Shown here: positions 43,590 to 52,531 of the stretch, in pieces | Numbering within the stretch: position 1 is the first letter of the stretch | Layout of the letters: the number at the start of each line of letters is the position of its first letter | Notes under the pieces: generated by a model | Told to the model about the DNA's origin: nothing | Seen by the model: the letters and a program-made list of their open reading frames with translations, nothing else | Database searches by the model: none | Assembly: GCF_003287405.1 (NCBI RefSeq) | Contig: NZ_PRLD01000003.1 | Span: forward strand, 62,001 to 126,000 | Source: Faecalibacterium prausnitzii | Lineage (GTDB): Bacteria > Bacillota > Clostridia > Oscillospirales > Ruminococcaceae | DNA length: 64,000 nucleotides | Reading direction: 5' to 3' | Program-made: the position numbers and the translations under genes

Positions 43590-44075
43590 ATGGCACGAAG
43601 CGATGGCTACAACACCCGCACCCGGCAGCTCATCTTGGATTACCTCATCAACAACCGCCAGCACGCAGTAAGCGCTTCCAACATTCTGGAGCATCTGGAG
43701 GAGCAGGGCGCAAGCCCCAATCCCACCACCGTGTACCGCTATCTGGATAAGCTTGCGGGCGAGCAGCGCATTATGAAATATGTGGCCGACAAGGGCGAAC
43801 GGGCAGTGTTCCAGTATGTGGACGAGGGTCGCCACTGCCGGGAGCACCTGCACCTCAAGTGCGTGCAGTGCGGACGCATCTATCATCTGGACTGCCATTT
43901 TATGGACGAGGTGCGCGCCCACCTGATGGCAGAGCACGGTTTTACCCTGCAATGCGAGGGCAGCGTGCTGTACGGGCTGTGCCGTCATTGCGCGCAGAAC
44001 GCGGCACCGTCCGCAGCAGAAGAACAGTCTGCAAAAAAATGCGCCTGCTGTGTTGACACAGACAAAAACCCGTGA
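43590..44075 (+). CDS. Fur-family metal-responsive regulator
   Basis: A 161-residue repressor of the Fur superfamily. The N-terminal winged helix (TRQLILDYLINN ... SPNPTTVYRYLDKL) is followed by the metal-binding region HCREHLHLKCVQCGRIYHLDCH and a C-terminal CRHC zinc pair; an extra KKCACC lies near the end. Conservation of the CxxC zinc site and the overall layout leave Fur, Zur and PerR all possible. The ATG at 43590 follows GGAAAGGACCGTATCTCTC. No metal transport gene is adjacent. Confidence 0.88.
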   Translation: MARSDGYNTRTRQLILDYLINNRQHAVSASNILEHLEEQGASPNPTTVYRYLDKLAGEQRIMKYVADKGERAVFQYVDEGRHCREHLHLKCVQCGRIYHLDCHFMDEVRAHLMAEHGFTLQCEGSVLYGLCRHCAQNAAPSAAEEQSAKKCACCVDTDKNP

Positions 44076-44081
44076 TACAAT
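44053..44081 (+). promoter_or_regulatory. promoter of the asnB T-box unit
   Basis: TTGACA, 17 bases, TACAAT. It overlaps the last codons of the Fur-family gene. Confidence 0.85.
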
Positions 44082-44093
44082 GCAGACAATAAA

Positions 44094-44392
44094 AGCGTTG
44101 ACCGGGAAAAGTAAGGTTTCACCCTTTTCTTACAGAGAGTGCGGGATGCTGGAAACCGCGCAGAAAACGAAGCCCGAAGAACACCCGTGAGCCGCTCCCT
44201 GAACCTGTGGTGTGCAGCAGTAGGGGCAGACGTGCGCCGCTCGTTATCGCGGCAGTGCTTTCAACGGGGAGAGCGCACAAAAGTGACCGGCGTATTGCGT
44301 ATGCCGGTAATTTAGGTGGCACCACGGATACGGCAGCATATTCGTCCTAGGACTATGGGATGAATGTGCTGCCGTATTTTTATTTTTATCGT
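44094..44392 (+). promoter_or_regulatory. T-box riboswitch of asnB
   Basis: The T-box sequence TTAGGTGGCACCACGG is at 44309-44324, followed by the terminator TACGGCAGCATATTC ... GAATGTGCTGCCGTA plus T-rich tail (44328-44390). Near the 3' side of stem I, CCTGAACCTG contains AAC (44202-44204), a fitting Asn specifier about 15 bases before the AGTAG element. Low charged tRNA-Asn would switch asnB on. Confidence 0.88.
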
Positions 44393-44414
44393 TTTTACAA
44401 GAGGGGTAAGAAGT

Positions 44415-46001
44415 ATGTGTTGTGTTATGGGTTATACGGGGCATGATTTGCCCGCCGAAAAATTCAAAGAGTATCTGCTGCGCACCGTGGACCGCGGGCC
44501 GGACGACCAGCGAGTGGTGGAGGGTCCCTACGGCCTGATGGGCTTTGGGCGGCTTGCCATCATGGGACTGACCCCGGAGGGGATGCAGCCCTTTTACCGG
44601 GGCGCTGACTGCGTGGTGTGCAACGGCGAGCTGTACGGCTTCCGGTTCGAAAAGGAGATCTTAAAGCGCCGGGGCTACAAGTTCTGCTCCGACTGCGACT
44701 GCGAGATCCTGCTGCCGCTGTACTACGAGTACGGGCTGGATATGTTCCGCCACATGGACGCGGAGTTTGCGCTGATCATGTACGATTCCCGCAAGGATCG
44801 GCTTATCGCCGCCCGCGACCCCATCGGCATCCGTCCGCTGTTCTACGGCTACTCCAAGTCCAGCCACAAGATCGCCTTCTCCTCCGAGATGCGCAACCTC
44901 ATCGGCTGGTGCGATGACATCCGTCCCTTCCCCATCGGCAGCTACTACTGCGACGGCCGCTTTGTACGCTACGAGGACATTGCCGATGTGCCCGCCCCCA
45001 TGCAGGACGATATGCCCACCATCCTGCAGAACATCCGCGAGAAGCTGATCGCTGGTGTGGAAAAGCGGCTGGATGCCGATGCACCCGTGGGCTTTCTGCT
45101 CTCCGGCGGGCTCGACTCCTCCTTGGTGTGCTCCATTGCCGCCAAGAAGCTGGGTAAGCCCATCCGCACCTTTGCCATCGGCATGGACACCGATGCCATC
45201 GACCTGAAATACGCCCGCCAGACTGCGGACTATCTGGGCAGCGAGCACCACGAGATCATCATCAACCGCGAGATGGTGCTCAGCAGCTTGGAAGAAGTCA
45301 TCCGCCTACTGGGCACATGGGATATCACCACTATCCGCGCCAGCATGGGAATGTACCTGCTGTGCAAGGCCATCCATGAGCAGACCGATGTGCGTGTGCT
45401 GCTGACCGGCGAGATCTCGGACGAGCTGTTTGGCTACAAATACACCGACTACGCCCCCACCGCCGATGCCTTCCAGCAGGAGAGCCAGAAGCGCATCCGT
45501 GAGCTGTATATGTACGATGTGCTGCGGGCAGACCGCTGCATCTCCTCCAACAGCATCGAGGCGCGCGTGCCCTTTGGCGACTTGGATTTTGTGCGCTACG
45601 TCATGGCCATCGACCCGGAAAAGAAGCTGAACCGCTACGGCAAGGGCAAGTACCTGCTGCGCAAAGCCTTTGAGGGCGACTGGCTGCCGCCGGAGATCCT
45701 GTGGCGCGAAAAGGCCGCTTTCTCGGACGCCGTAGGCCACAGCATGGTGGACGACATCAAGGAGTACGCCGAGAGCCTGTACACCGACGAGGAGTTCCAG
45801 ATGCGCCGGGCAAACTACTCGGCACATTGTATGCCCTTTACCAAGGAGAGCTTGTTCTACCGCGAAATTTTTGAAAAGTACTACCACGACCAGAGCCGCA
45901 CCATCGTGGGCTTCTGGATGCCCAACAAGGCATGGCCGGGCTGCAACGTTAACGACCCCTCTGCCCGCGTGCTGGCAAACTATGGTGCTTCCGGCGTGTA
46001 A
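44415..46001 (+). CDS. asnB: asparagine synthetase (glutamine-hydrolysing)
   Basis: Makes asparagine from aspartate, glutamine and ATP. The 528-residue protein starts MCCVMGY, so Cys2 becomes the N-terminal nucleophile of the glutaminase domain; VDRGPDDQ and VVCNGELYGF follow. The synthetase domain has the pyrophosphatase loop LLSGGLDSSLVCS near residue 228 and EARVPFGDLDFV. Position 3 is Cys where Gly is usual. The ATG at 44415 follows GAGGGGTAAGAAGT. Single-gene unit behind an Asn T-box. Confidence 0.95.
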   Translation: MCCVMGYTGHDLPAEKFKEYLLRTVDRGPDDQRVVEGPYGLMGFGRLAIMGLTPEGMQPFYRGADCVVCNGELYGFRFEKEILKRRGYKFCSDCDCEILLPLYYEYGLDMFRHMDAEFALIMYDSRKDRLIAARDPIGIRPLFYGYSKSSHKIAFSSEMRNLIGWCDDIRPFPIGSYYCDGRFVRYEDIADVPAPMQDDMPTILQNIREKLIAGVEKRLDADAPVGFLLSGGLDSSLVCSIAAKKLGKPIRTFAIGMDTDAIDLKYARQTADYLGSEHHEIIINREMVLSSLEEVIRLLGTWDITTIRASMGMYLLCKAIHEQTDVRVLLTGEISDELFGYKYTDYAPTADAFQQESQKRIRELYMYDVLRADRCISSNSIEARVPFGDLDFVRYVMAIDPEKKLNRYGKGKYLLRKAFEGDWLPPEILWREKAAFSDAVGHSMVDDIKEYAESLYTDEEFQMRRANYSAHCMPFTKESLFYREIFEKYYHDQSRTIVGFWMPNKAWPGCNVNDPSARVLANYGASGV

Positions 46002-46045
46002 CGCCAGACCGTTTTATACAGCGGAAGAAATATTCTATCTTTTGT

Positions 46046-46086
46046 AAACCGGGAAGATCTGCGGATTTTTCCGGTTTACTTTTTCG
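46046..46086 (+). terminator. terminator of asnB
   Basis: GTAAACCGGGAAGATC pairs with GATTTTTCCGGTTTAC (two G-T pairs) around a TGCG loop, followed by TTTTT. Confidence 0.85.
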
Positions 46087-46157
46087 CGAGAGGGTTCAGC
46101 CTGCTGAGAGCAACAAAAATCTGCCCCGCAGCGCGACTGTTTCCGCAGGAAACGAGC

Positions 46158-46250
46158 GCGGCAACTGCCGTTTGCCATCACGACTCCTCCCGTGAAAATG
46201 GAATACCGGAGCGTCCGCAGACGCTCCGGTATTCCGGAATTATAAATCGT
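46158..46250 (-). repeat. composite palindromic repeat, copy A
   Basis: GCGGCAACTGCCG and CGACTCCTCCCGTGAAAATG are followed by a perfect 15-bp hairpin (46201-46234, loop CGCA) and a short remnant of the right module (ATTATAAATCGT). Read on the - strand the hairpin precedes CATTTTCACGGGAGG, so it can act as terminator of dus. Confidence 0.75.
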
Positions 46251-46266
46251 TGTTCAGCCTGTGGGC

Positions 46267-47286
46267 TTACGGGAACGGTACTTCCCGCACATCATCGGGG
46301 TCCAGCCCGGCCTTGCGCTGCTCTTCAAATACGGCGGCGATCAGCTCGTCCAAGTCCTCCAAGTGGGTCAGGGTGCAGCAGTAGCGGCGCAGGGCGGCTG
46401 CGCCCTTCAGCCCCTTCATGTAGTGCATGGTCTGGGCGCGTGCCTGCGGCATGGCCACAAACTCGCCCTTCTGCTCCACCATTTCCTCCACCTGACGGCG
46501 CAGCGCGTTCATCCGTGCCTGCAGGTTCGGCTCCTTGGGGGCGGGCAGGCCCTCCAGCGCGGCGTTCACCCGCTCAAAAAGCCACGGGTCGCCAAGTGCG
46601 CCCCGGGCGATCATCACGCCGTCGCAGTGCGTCTGGCGCACCATGCGCAGCGCGTCCTCGGCGCAGTGGATATCGCCGTTGCCCAGCACCGGCACTTTTA
46701 CCGCATCCTTTACCCGGGCGATGATCTCCGGGTCGATGCCCGGGGTGTACATCTGCTCCCGGGTGCGGGCGTGCACCGCCACCAGCGCCGCGCCCGCCTG
46801 CTCGCAGGCTTTGGCGCATTCCACGGCGGTGATATGGTCGGCATCCCAGCCCTTGCGCATTTTTACGGTGACCGGGCGCTTGGTGTGCGCCACTACCTGC
46901 TCCACGATGCGCCCGCAGCGGTCGGGGTCCAGCATCAGCTTGCTGCCCGCCCCGCCGGAAACGATCTTAGGGGCAGGACAGCCCATGTTGATGTCCACAA
47001 AGTCAAATTCGTACTGCTCGATGGCGGCGGTGGCTTCGCCCATGATCTCCGGCACCTCGCCAAAGATCTGCACCCCATAGGGTGCGCCGTTGGGCTCTGC
47101 TTTCAGCAGACTGACGGTCTTATGGTCGCCGTACACCAGCGCCCGGCTGGACACCATCTCGCTGACCGTAAAGCCCGCGCCGTGCTGTGCCATCAGGCGG
47201 CGGCAGGGGGCATCCGTAAAGCCCGCCATAGGGCCGAACACCGCCCGGTGGGGCAGGGTGATATTGCCGATCTTCAAAGGTTCCAT
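46267..47286 (-). CDS. dus: tRNA-dihydrouridine synthase
   Basis: A flavoprotein of 339 residues that reduces uridines in the tRNA D-loop. TIM-barrel motifs: FGPMAGFTDAPCRRL at residues 18-32, NMGCPAPKIVSGGAGS with the catalytic Cys, TVKMRKGWD, VHARTREQMY (His/Arg) and GNGDIHCAEDA. The C-terminal helical domain completes the family. It belongs to the DusB-like group by general appearance. A single gene on the - strand with the repeat copy B upstream. Confidence 0.93.
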   Translation of the reverse strand: MEPLKIGNITLPHRAVFGPMAGFTDAPCRRLMAQHGAGFTVSEMVSSRALVYGDHKTVSLLKAEPNGAPYGVQIFGEVPEIMGEATAAIEQYEFDFVDINMGCPAPKIVSGGAGSKLMLDPDRCGRIVEQVVAHTKRPVTVKMRKGWDADHITAVECAKACEQAGAALVAVHARTREQMYTPGIDPEIIARVKDAVKVPVLGNGDIHCAEDALRMVRQTHCDGVMIARGALGDPWLFERVNAALEGLPAPKEPNLQARMNALRRQVEEMVEQKGEFVAMPQARAQTMHYMKGLKGAAALRRYCCTLTHLEDLDELIAAVFEEQRKAGLDPDDVREVPFP

Positions 47287-47314
47287 GGGTTCTCCTTGTA
47301 TCTGTTTTGGGGTA

Positions 47315-47450
47315 GACGATTTGGAATGCCCTCCGTTTCACTTTGGGCATATTCAGCGGAAAAAATTATTTTTAATTTCGCGTTTGTCGCGCTCTGCGGA
47401 GCGCTCCAAACGCATTTTCACGGGAGGGGTCGTGACGGAAGCGGCAGCTG
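47315..47450 (+). repeat. composite palindromic repeat, copy B
   Basis: GACGATTTGGAATGCCCTCC ... CAGCGGAAAAA, then a hairpin GCGTTTG..GCGCTC(TGCG)GAGCGC..CAAACGC (47382-47413), then ATTTTCACGGGAGGGGTCGTG and GCGGCAGCTGC. This is the most complete copy in the orientation that shows the order module, hairpin, TTTTCACGGGAGGGG. Confidence 0.8.
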
Positions 47451-47469
47451 CTTTCCTGCTATATACCGT

Positions 47470-47512
47470 AAAAAGGGGCTGTTGCGCCAAATGCTGTGCA
47501 ACAGCCCCTGTG
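47470..47512 (-). terminator. terminator of argS
   Basis: AGGGGCTGTTGC pairs with GCAACAGCCCCT; on the - strand it is followed by TTTTTACGG, about 10 bases after the argS stop. Confidence 0.9.
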
Positions 47513-47520
47513 GTTTTATG

Positions 47521-49335
47521 TTACATCTTCTCAGGCACATTGATCTTGAACATGGTGAGCACGTTGAAGATGGCGTTCTTCACGCCGATGCACAGGGCCA
47601 GACGTGCCTGCTGCACGGCAGGGTCTGCGCCCTGAATGCGGCAGTTGCCGTAGAAGCGGTGGAAGGCGCTGGCCAGATCGATGACAAAGCGGTTGATGCG
47701 GCTGGGGTCATATTTCTCAGCAGCCATCACGATCTCCTGCGGGAAGGCTGCCAGCATACGGATCAGATCCATCTCGGAAGGCTCGGTGAGCAGGGTGGCA
47801 TCAATGTTCTCTGCACCGGCAAACTGCACACCCTCGCTCTCCATCTTCTTCAGGATGGAGCAGATGCGGGCGTGGGCGTACTGCACATAGTATACGGGGT
47901 TATCGTTGTCGGTCTTGACGGCCTGATCCAGATCAAAGTCGATGCCGCTGCCTGCGTCGTGCATATTGAACAGGAAGCGTGCGCTGTCGATGGGCACCTC
48001 TTCCAGCAGGTCGGTCAGGGTGATGGCGTTGCCGGTGCGCTTGGACATACGAACAGGCTGACCGTCCCGCATCAGGTTGACCATCTGCATCAGCACAACG
48101 TCCAGATCCTCGCCGTTCAGGCCGATGGCGTCCATCGCGCCCTTCATGCGTGCCACATGGCCGTGGTGGTCTGCGCCCCACACATCAATGGCCTTGGCAA
48201 AGCCGCGAGTGGCCAGCTTGTTGTAGTGGTAGGCGATATCGGCGGCAAAGTAGGTGGGGATGCCGTTGGCGCGGACGAGCACCTCGTCCTTGGCTTCTTC
48301 CTCGGTGCCGTCCTCGGTCTTTTTCTTGTTCACGGTGCCATACTTGGCAGCGTACTGGGCGCTGCGGTACATGATGGCGCCGTCCTCGGCCTTGTAGCAG
48401 GCACCCAGTTCCAGCAGCTTGTCCACCACAGCCAGAACTGCGCCGGACTCGTGCAGGGTGCTCTCATGGAACCACACGTCGTAGTCGATGCGGTACTTGC
48501 CGAGGTCACGCTTCAGGGCAGCGATGTTCTTGGGCAGGGCGTAGGCCACCAGTGCGTCCTTCAAAGCGGCAAAGGCCTCGCTCTCAAACAGAGCTTCCTC
48601 GCTCAGCCCGGAGCAGGCGGCAACGTACTTGTCGCCGTTCAGCTCAGCGAACTCACCGGCCAGCACCTTGATATCGCCGCCCTGATAGCACTCCTTGGGC
48701 AGGGGATAGGCATCCTCGCCGCAGAACTGCTGCAGGTAGCGCACCGCCAGACTTTTGCCGAACTTCTGGATCTGGTTGCCGGCATCGTTGATATAGAACT
48801 CGCGGGTCACATCGTAGCCGGACCAGTCCAGCACAGCGGCCAGACAGTCGCCCAGTGCGCCGCCGCGGGCGTTGCCCATGTGCATGGGGCCGGTGGGGTT
48901 GGCGGAAACGAACTCCACGTTGTACTTTGCGCCCTTGCCGTGGTCGGTGCGGCCATACTCCTTGTTGGCGCAGGCACCCAGCACCACGCCTGCCCAGAAG
49001 CTCTGGGCTAGGAACAGGTTGATGAAGCCGGGACCGGCAACCTCCACCTTGGAGAACACACTGTTTTCGATGGAGGGCAAATGTGCCAGCAGGGCGTCTG
49101 CGATCATCTTGGGAGCCTTGCGCCAGGTGCGGGCACCGGCCATGGCGAGGTTAGAGGCGATGTCGCCGTTTTTTACGTCGGCGGGGATCTCCACGATAAA
49201 GGCGGGCAGCTCTGCCGCGGGCAGGGTGCCGTCTGCCATGGCAGCCTTGGCGGCTGCGGTCAGCAGAGCGCGTGCCTCGTCCAGCGCAGCCTGCCGGGGG
49301 TTGTAGTTCTGGTAGGTCTTTTCAAAATCAGTCAT
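47521..49335 (-). CDS. argS: arginyl-tRNA synthetase
   Basis: Charges tRNA-Arg. The 604-residue class I enzyme has the HIGH-like motif NPTGPMHMGNARGG, the KMSKS-like MSKRTGN, an N-terminal additional domain and a C-terminal anticodon-binding helical bundle (YVQYAHARICSIL onward). An insertion around residues 360-375 (KKKTEDGTEEEAKDE) is low in complexity. The ATG at 49335 follows GAAAGGAATCCGACCC; the frame extends upstream into the DUF1934 gene without a site. Confidence 0.96.
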   Translation of the reverse strand: MTDFEKTYQNYNPRQAALDEARALLTAAAKAAMADGTLPAAELPAFIVEIPADVKNGDIASNLAMAGARTWRKAPKMIADALLAHLPSIENSVFSKVEVAGPGFINLFLAQSFWAGVVLGACANKEYGRTDHGKGAKYNVEFVSANPTGPMHMGNARGGALGDCLAAVLDWSGYDVTREFYINDAGNQIQKFGKSLAVRYLQQFCGEDAYPLPKECYQGGDIKVLAGEFAELNGDKYVAACSGLSEEALFESEAFAALKDALVAYALPKNIAALKRDLGKYRIDYDVWFHESTLHESGAVLAVVDKLLELGACYKAEDGAIMYRSAQYAAKYGTVNKKKTEDGTEEEAKDEVLVRANGIPTYFAADIAYHYNKLATRGFAKAIDVWGADHHGHVARMKGAMDAIGLNGEDLDVVLMQMVNLMRDGQPVRMSKRTGNAITLTDLLEEVPIDSARFLFNMHDAGSGIDFDLDQAVKTDNDNPVYYVQYAHARICSILKKMESEGVQFAGAENIDATLLTEPSEMDLIRMLAAFPQEIVMAAEKYDPSRINRFVIDLASAFHRFYGNCRIQGADPAVQQARLALCIGVKNAIFNVLTMFKINVPEKM

Positions 49336-49370
49336 GGGTCGGATTCCTTTCACAGTCTCAGGGAACTTCA

Positions 49371-49847
49371 TCAATTCACATGGGTCACGGTAACTTCCAG
49401 ACGGTTGCGGCTTACCAGCTCGGCGCTGTCGGCATCCAGCAGGTAGGCAAACCGGGCGGTGCCGCCCTTTTCGGTCAGCTGACAGTCGATCTCGTCCGCG
49501 GTCACGCCCAAGGTCATGGAGCCGAAGCCGGTCTCGTAGTGGCACAGGTTGCGGCGGCCTTTTTCGATCAGAAGCTGGGTGCCTGCCCCGCCGCCTTTGC
49601 CGAACCGCAGCATCGCCACCCGGCTGCCGTCTGCGGCGATCTTCAGGGTGGTGGTGCAGCCTTCGTAGCCGGTGGTCTCGGTCTCGCGGTAGGTCACATA
49701 GTAGCTGCCGCCCTTCAGCACAAAGCTGCCCCGGGTCATCAGCTCCACAAATTCTTCTTTTTCTTCCTCCGCAGCCGGTTCGTCCAGCCGCTGCTCAATG
49801 CGGCTTTTGATGCGGATGATATAGTCTTCCTTCAGTGGCTTGCTCAC
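49371..49847 (-). CDS. DUF1934 (YwiB-like) beta-barrel protein
   Basis: A 158-residue protein of the DUF1934/YwiB type, a small lipocalin-like beta barrel of unknown ligand, often encoded beside argS in Firmicutes, as here. Recognised from KGGSYYVTYRETETTGYEGCTT-like strands, the LRFGKGGGAGTQLL segment and HYETGFGSMTLGV. GTG at 49847 with AAGGAAAAACAAC upstream is the best start. It lies between argS and murI in a same-strand run ddl-murI-DUF1934-argS. Confidence 0.85.
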   Translation of the reverse strand: MSKPLKEDYIIRIKSRIEQRLDEPAAEEEKEEFVELMTRGSFVLKGGSYYVTYRETETTGYEGCTTTLKIAADGSRVAMLRFGKGGGAGTQLLIEKGRRNLCHYETGFGSMTLGVTADEIDCQLTEKGGTARFAYLLDADSAELVSRNRLEVTVTHVN

Positions 49848-49861
49848 GTTGTTTTTCCTTA

Positions 49862-50686
49862 TCAATATTTATCAATGGCGATCTGCTCCACCGGGCCGCC
49901 CTTGTACTCGCCCAGGAACAGGTCTGCCGTCTGCACAAAGCTGTCCGGCACATCGCTGACGTAAAAGTGCGCCTGCCCGTTCTCGTGGCTGGCGCGCAGT
50001 CCGCGCTCGGCAAGCATCCGCTCCAGATGGTGGGCGGCGGTCATGGCGGGGTCCACCAGCGTGACGCCCGGCCCCATAAACTCCCCGATCATGCTTTTCA
50101 GCAGCGGGTAGTGGGTGCAGCCCAAGATCAGGGTATCCACCCCGGCTTCGCGCACCTCGGTCAGGTACTGGGCAATGACGAGCTTTGTGATCTGCTGCTT
50201 TCCGGCTTCGCTGTGATCCACATACCCGGCCTCCACCAGCGGTACGAACAGCGGGCAGGGGCGGGCAGTGATCTCCACCCCGGGCACCAGCTGCCGCAGT
50301 AGCTTTTCGTAGCTGCGGGAGCGGATGGTGGCGGCTGTGCCAATGACGCCGATGCGGCGGTTGCGGGTGACAAAGGCTGCTTCCCGGGCGGCGGCGTCCA
50401 CTACGCCAAGGTAGGGCACCGGCAGCTGGGCTGCTTCCGCAGCCGGGTAGGTGCTGCTCACCGTACCGCAGGCCGCCATGATGCACTTGACGTTTTTGGA
50501 AAGCAGAAAGGCCACGTCCTGCCGGGCGTACTGCAGAATGGTCTCCGGGCTGCGGCTGCCGTAGGGCACCCGGCCGGTATCGCCGAAGTAGATGATATCC
50601 TCATGGGGCAGGCGCTTGCGCAGCTCCCGCACACCGGTCAGACCGCCCAGACCGCTGTCGAACACACCGATGGGGCGATTATCCAT
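49862..50686 (-). CDS. murI: glutamate racemase
   Basis: Supplies D-glutamate for peptidoglycan. The 274-residue enzyme has IGVFDSGLGGLTGV, YFGDTGRVPYG and the two catalytic cysteines in AACGTVSS and LGCTHYPLL. The first Cys motif normally reads ACNT; here Asn is Gly. The gene overlaps the end of ddl by eight bases, so the two cell-wall precursor enzymes are co-translated. Confidence 0.93.
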   Translation of the reverse strand: MDNRPIGVFDSGLGGLTGVRELRKRLPHEDIIYFGDTGRVPYGSRSPETILQYARQDVAFLLSKNVKCIMAACGTVSSTYPAAEAAQLPVPYLGVVDAAAREAAFVTRNRRIGVIGTAATIRSRSYEKLLRQLVPGVEITARPCPLFVPLVEAGYVDHSEAGKQQITKLVIAQYLTEVREAGVDTLILGCTHYPLLKSMIGEFMGPGVTLVDPAMTAAHHLERMLAERGLRASHENGQAHFYVSDVPDSFVQTADLFLGEYKGGPVEQIAIDKY

Positions 50687-51773
50687 GCTGCTTTTCCGTC
50701 CTTTCCACCGCCAGTGCGATCAGGCGGTCGATGAGCTGCGGCACCGGCAGACCCTCGTGCTCCATGAGCTTGGGGTACATACTGATAGCGGTAAAGCCGG
50801 GGAAGGTGTTGATCTCGTTGATGAGCACCCGGCCGGTGTTCTTTTCCACAAAGAAATCGCACCGTGCCAGACCTTCGCAGTTCAGTGCGGTGTAGGCCAT
50901 GGCGGCGTAGGTCTTTACCTCGTCCAGCTTGGCTTCCGGCAGATGTGCCGGGATGACGGTCTGGCTCACGCCGTTCTTGTACTTATCATCATAGGTGTAG
51001 AACTCTGCACCGGCAAGGATCTCACCGGGACGGGTGGCAACAGCGGGATCAGAGCCGATGACGGCGCACTCCACTTCCTGTCCGTCCACAAAGGCTTCAA
51101 ATACCACCTTGCGGTCGTTTTCCAGCGCAAGGGCGATGGCAGCCTTCAGCTCCTCCTGACTGGACACCTTGGAGATGCCCACACTGGAGCCTGCGTTGGC
51201 GGGCTTGACGAATACCGGCCAGCCCAGTTTTTGTTCTACACCGGCGCAAACGCCCTCCAGATCCTTCTCGATCTCCCAGCGGTTGGCGGCTACCCACTTG
51301 GTGTGGGGCACACCGTTGGCTTCAAACAGGGCGTTGGCCACAGCTTTGTCCATGCACACGGAGCTTGCCAGCACGCCGCAGCCCACATAGGCGATGCCTG
51401 CCAGCTCCAGCAGGCCCTGCACGGTGCCGTCCTCGCCCCACAGGCCGTGGAGCACCGGGATCACCACGTCAAGGTGCATCTTTTCCACCCGGCCGTCCGG
51501 GGTGAACAGGATCATGCCGTGGTCGGCGCGGTCCGGGCTGATCACGCAGGGCATATTGCCGGGCAGCTCTTCCCAGCTGCCGTCGGCCATCTGCTCTGCC
51601 GTGGCTTCGGTGTAGAGCCAGCGGCCCTCCTTGGTGATGCCCACGGTGAGCACCTCGTATTTGCTGCGGTCGATATTGCGGACAAAGTTGCCCACAGAGA
51701 CACAGCTGACCTCATGTTCGCTGGACATACCGCCAAACAACAGCGCCACGCACATTTTATTTGCAGACTGCAT
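50679..51773 (-). CDS. ddl: D-alanine-D-alanine ligase
   Basis: An ATP-grasp enzyme of 364 residues that joins two D-alanines for the peptidoglycan stem. Motifs include LFGGMSSEHEVSCVS at the N-terminus, LPVFVKPANAGSSVGISK-like ATP site (GWPVFVKPANAGSSVG), EAFVDGQEVECAV and RCDFFVEKNTGRVLINEINT near the C-terminus. The length is within the VanA/Ddl range. The ATG follows GGAGTGAGATATC. It is the first gene of the ddl-murI unit. Confidence 0.95.
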   Translation of the reverse strand: MQSANKMCVALLFGGMSSEHEVSCVSVGNFVRNIDRSKYEVLTVGITKEGRWLYTEATAEQMADGSWEELPGNMPCVISPDRADHGMILFTPDGRVEKMHLDVVIPVLHGLWGEDGTVQGLLELAGIAYVGCGVLASSVCMDKAVANALFEANGVPHTKWVAANRWEIEKDLEGVCAGVEQKLGWPVFVKPANAGSSVGISKVSSQEELKAAIALALENDRKVVFEAFVDGQEVECAVIGSDPAVATRPGEILAGAEFYTYDDKYKNGVSQTVIPAHLPEAKLDEVKTYAAMAYTALNCEGLARCDFFVEKNTGRVLINEINTFPGFTAISMYPKLMEHEGLPVPQLIDRLIALAVERTEKQHG

Positions 51774-52082
51774 GATATCTCACTCCTATTTATAAAGCCC
51801 CGGTAAAGGGGCGGCTTCAAACCGGTAAAATGCCGTTTCGATTCATTATACAATATCTACGCCCGCGATGCAAGCAGAATGCAAAAAAGCCGCTTTGGGA
51901 CAAAAAGACACAGGCTGCAAAAAAAGTTTCTCAAAATCGCTTTTTTCTGCTTGACGGATTGAAAAACGCGTGGTACAATGATATCACCTCTTTTGCGGGG
52001 TTATTAAGTGCGCCTGTTTTTACAGCTGCCACCCGCACCCGAGGGAGGTTCAAAACAACCGTTATAATGGAGGTGTCAACAA
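51774..52082. other. divergent promoter region of ddl and rpmG
   Basis: No gene seen. It contains the promoter at 51951-51979 for the ribosomal cluster and a leader of about 95 bases. A promoter for ddl must lie in the left part, but no clear boxes were found. Confidence 0.55.
51951..51979 (+). promoter_or_regulatory. promoter of rpmG-secE-nusG
   Basis: TTGACG, 17 bases, TACAAT. Confidence 0.85.
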
Positions 52083-52232
52083 ATGACCGTTAAAATCACT
52101 CTGGCCTGCACCGAGTGCAAGCAGCGCAACTACAACACCACGAAGAACAAGAAGAACAACCCCGATCGTCTCGAGATGAAGAAGTATTGCCGTTTCTGCA
52201 AGAAGCACACCGTTCATCGCGAAACCAAGTAA
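52083..52232 (+). CDS. rpmG: 50S ribosomal protein L33
   Basis: A 49-residue zinc-type L33: [14 protein letters not shown] supplies the first CxxC pair and [15 protein letters not shown] the second. The ATG lies behind GGAGGTGTCAACAA. Its place directly before secE and nusG is the usual one in Firmicutes. Confidence 0.96.
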   Translation: MTVKITLACTECKQRNYNTTKNKKNNPDRLEMKKYCRFCKKHTVHRETK

Positions 52233-52249
52233 AAGAAAGGCGGAGCATA

Positions 52250-52501
52250 ATGGCAGACAAAACCGAGAAAAAGCCGGGCTTTGTGGCCAAAGCTAAAGCC
52301 GCTGTGAAGGGCTTCTGCGCACGGGTCGCAAAGTTCTTCCGCGATACCAAGAGCGAGCTGAAGAAGGTGGTCTGGCCGTCCAAGCAGGACGTCAAGACCA
52401 ACACCATCGTCGTGCTTGTGACCGTCGCGATCGCAGCGGTTGTGATGATCCTGCTGGATGCCATCTTTGGTGGTATTCTGGGCCTGATCATCGGCGCCTG
52501 A
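52250..52501 (+). CDS. secE: preprotein translocase subunit SecE
   Basis: An 83-residue single-span subunit of the SecYEG channel. The amphipathic helix FFRDTKSELKKVVWPSKQDV and the following membrane helix (TIVVLVTVAIAAVVMILLDA) are typical. The ATG at 52250 follows AAAGGCGGAGCATA and is the correct start; the longer frame begins in rpmG. Confidence 0.95.
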   Translation: MADKTEKKPGFVAKAKAAVKGFCARVAKFFRDTKSELKKVVWPSKQDVKTNTIVVLVTVAIAAVVMILLDAIFGGILGLIIGA

Positions 52502-52531
52502 GAATCATCTTGAAACGGAGGGTCAACCAAA

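Noticed and set aside
46261-49011. 916-codon open frame opposite dus and argS
   Set aside because: Antisense shadow; ftsH-opposite frame shows the same composition.
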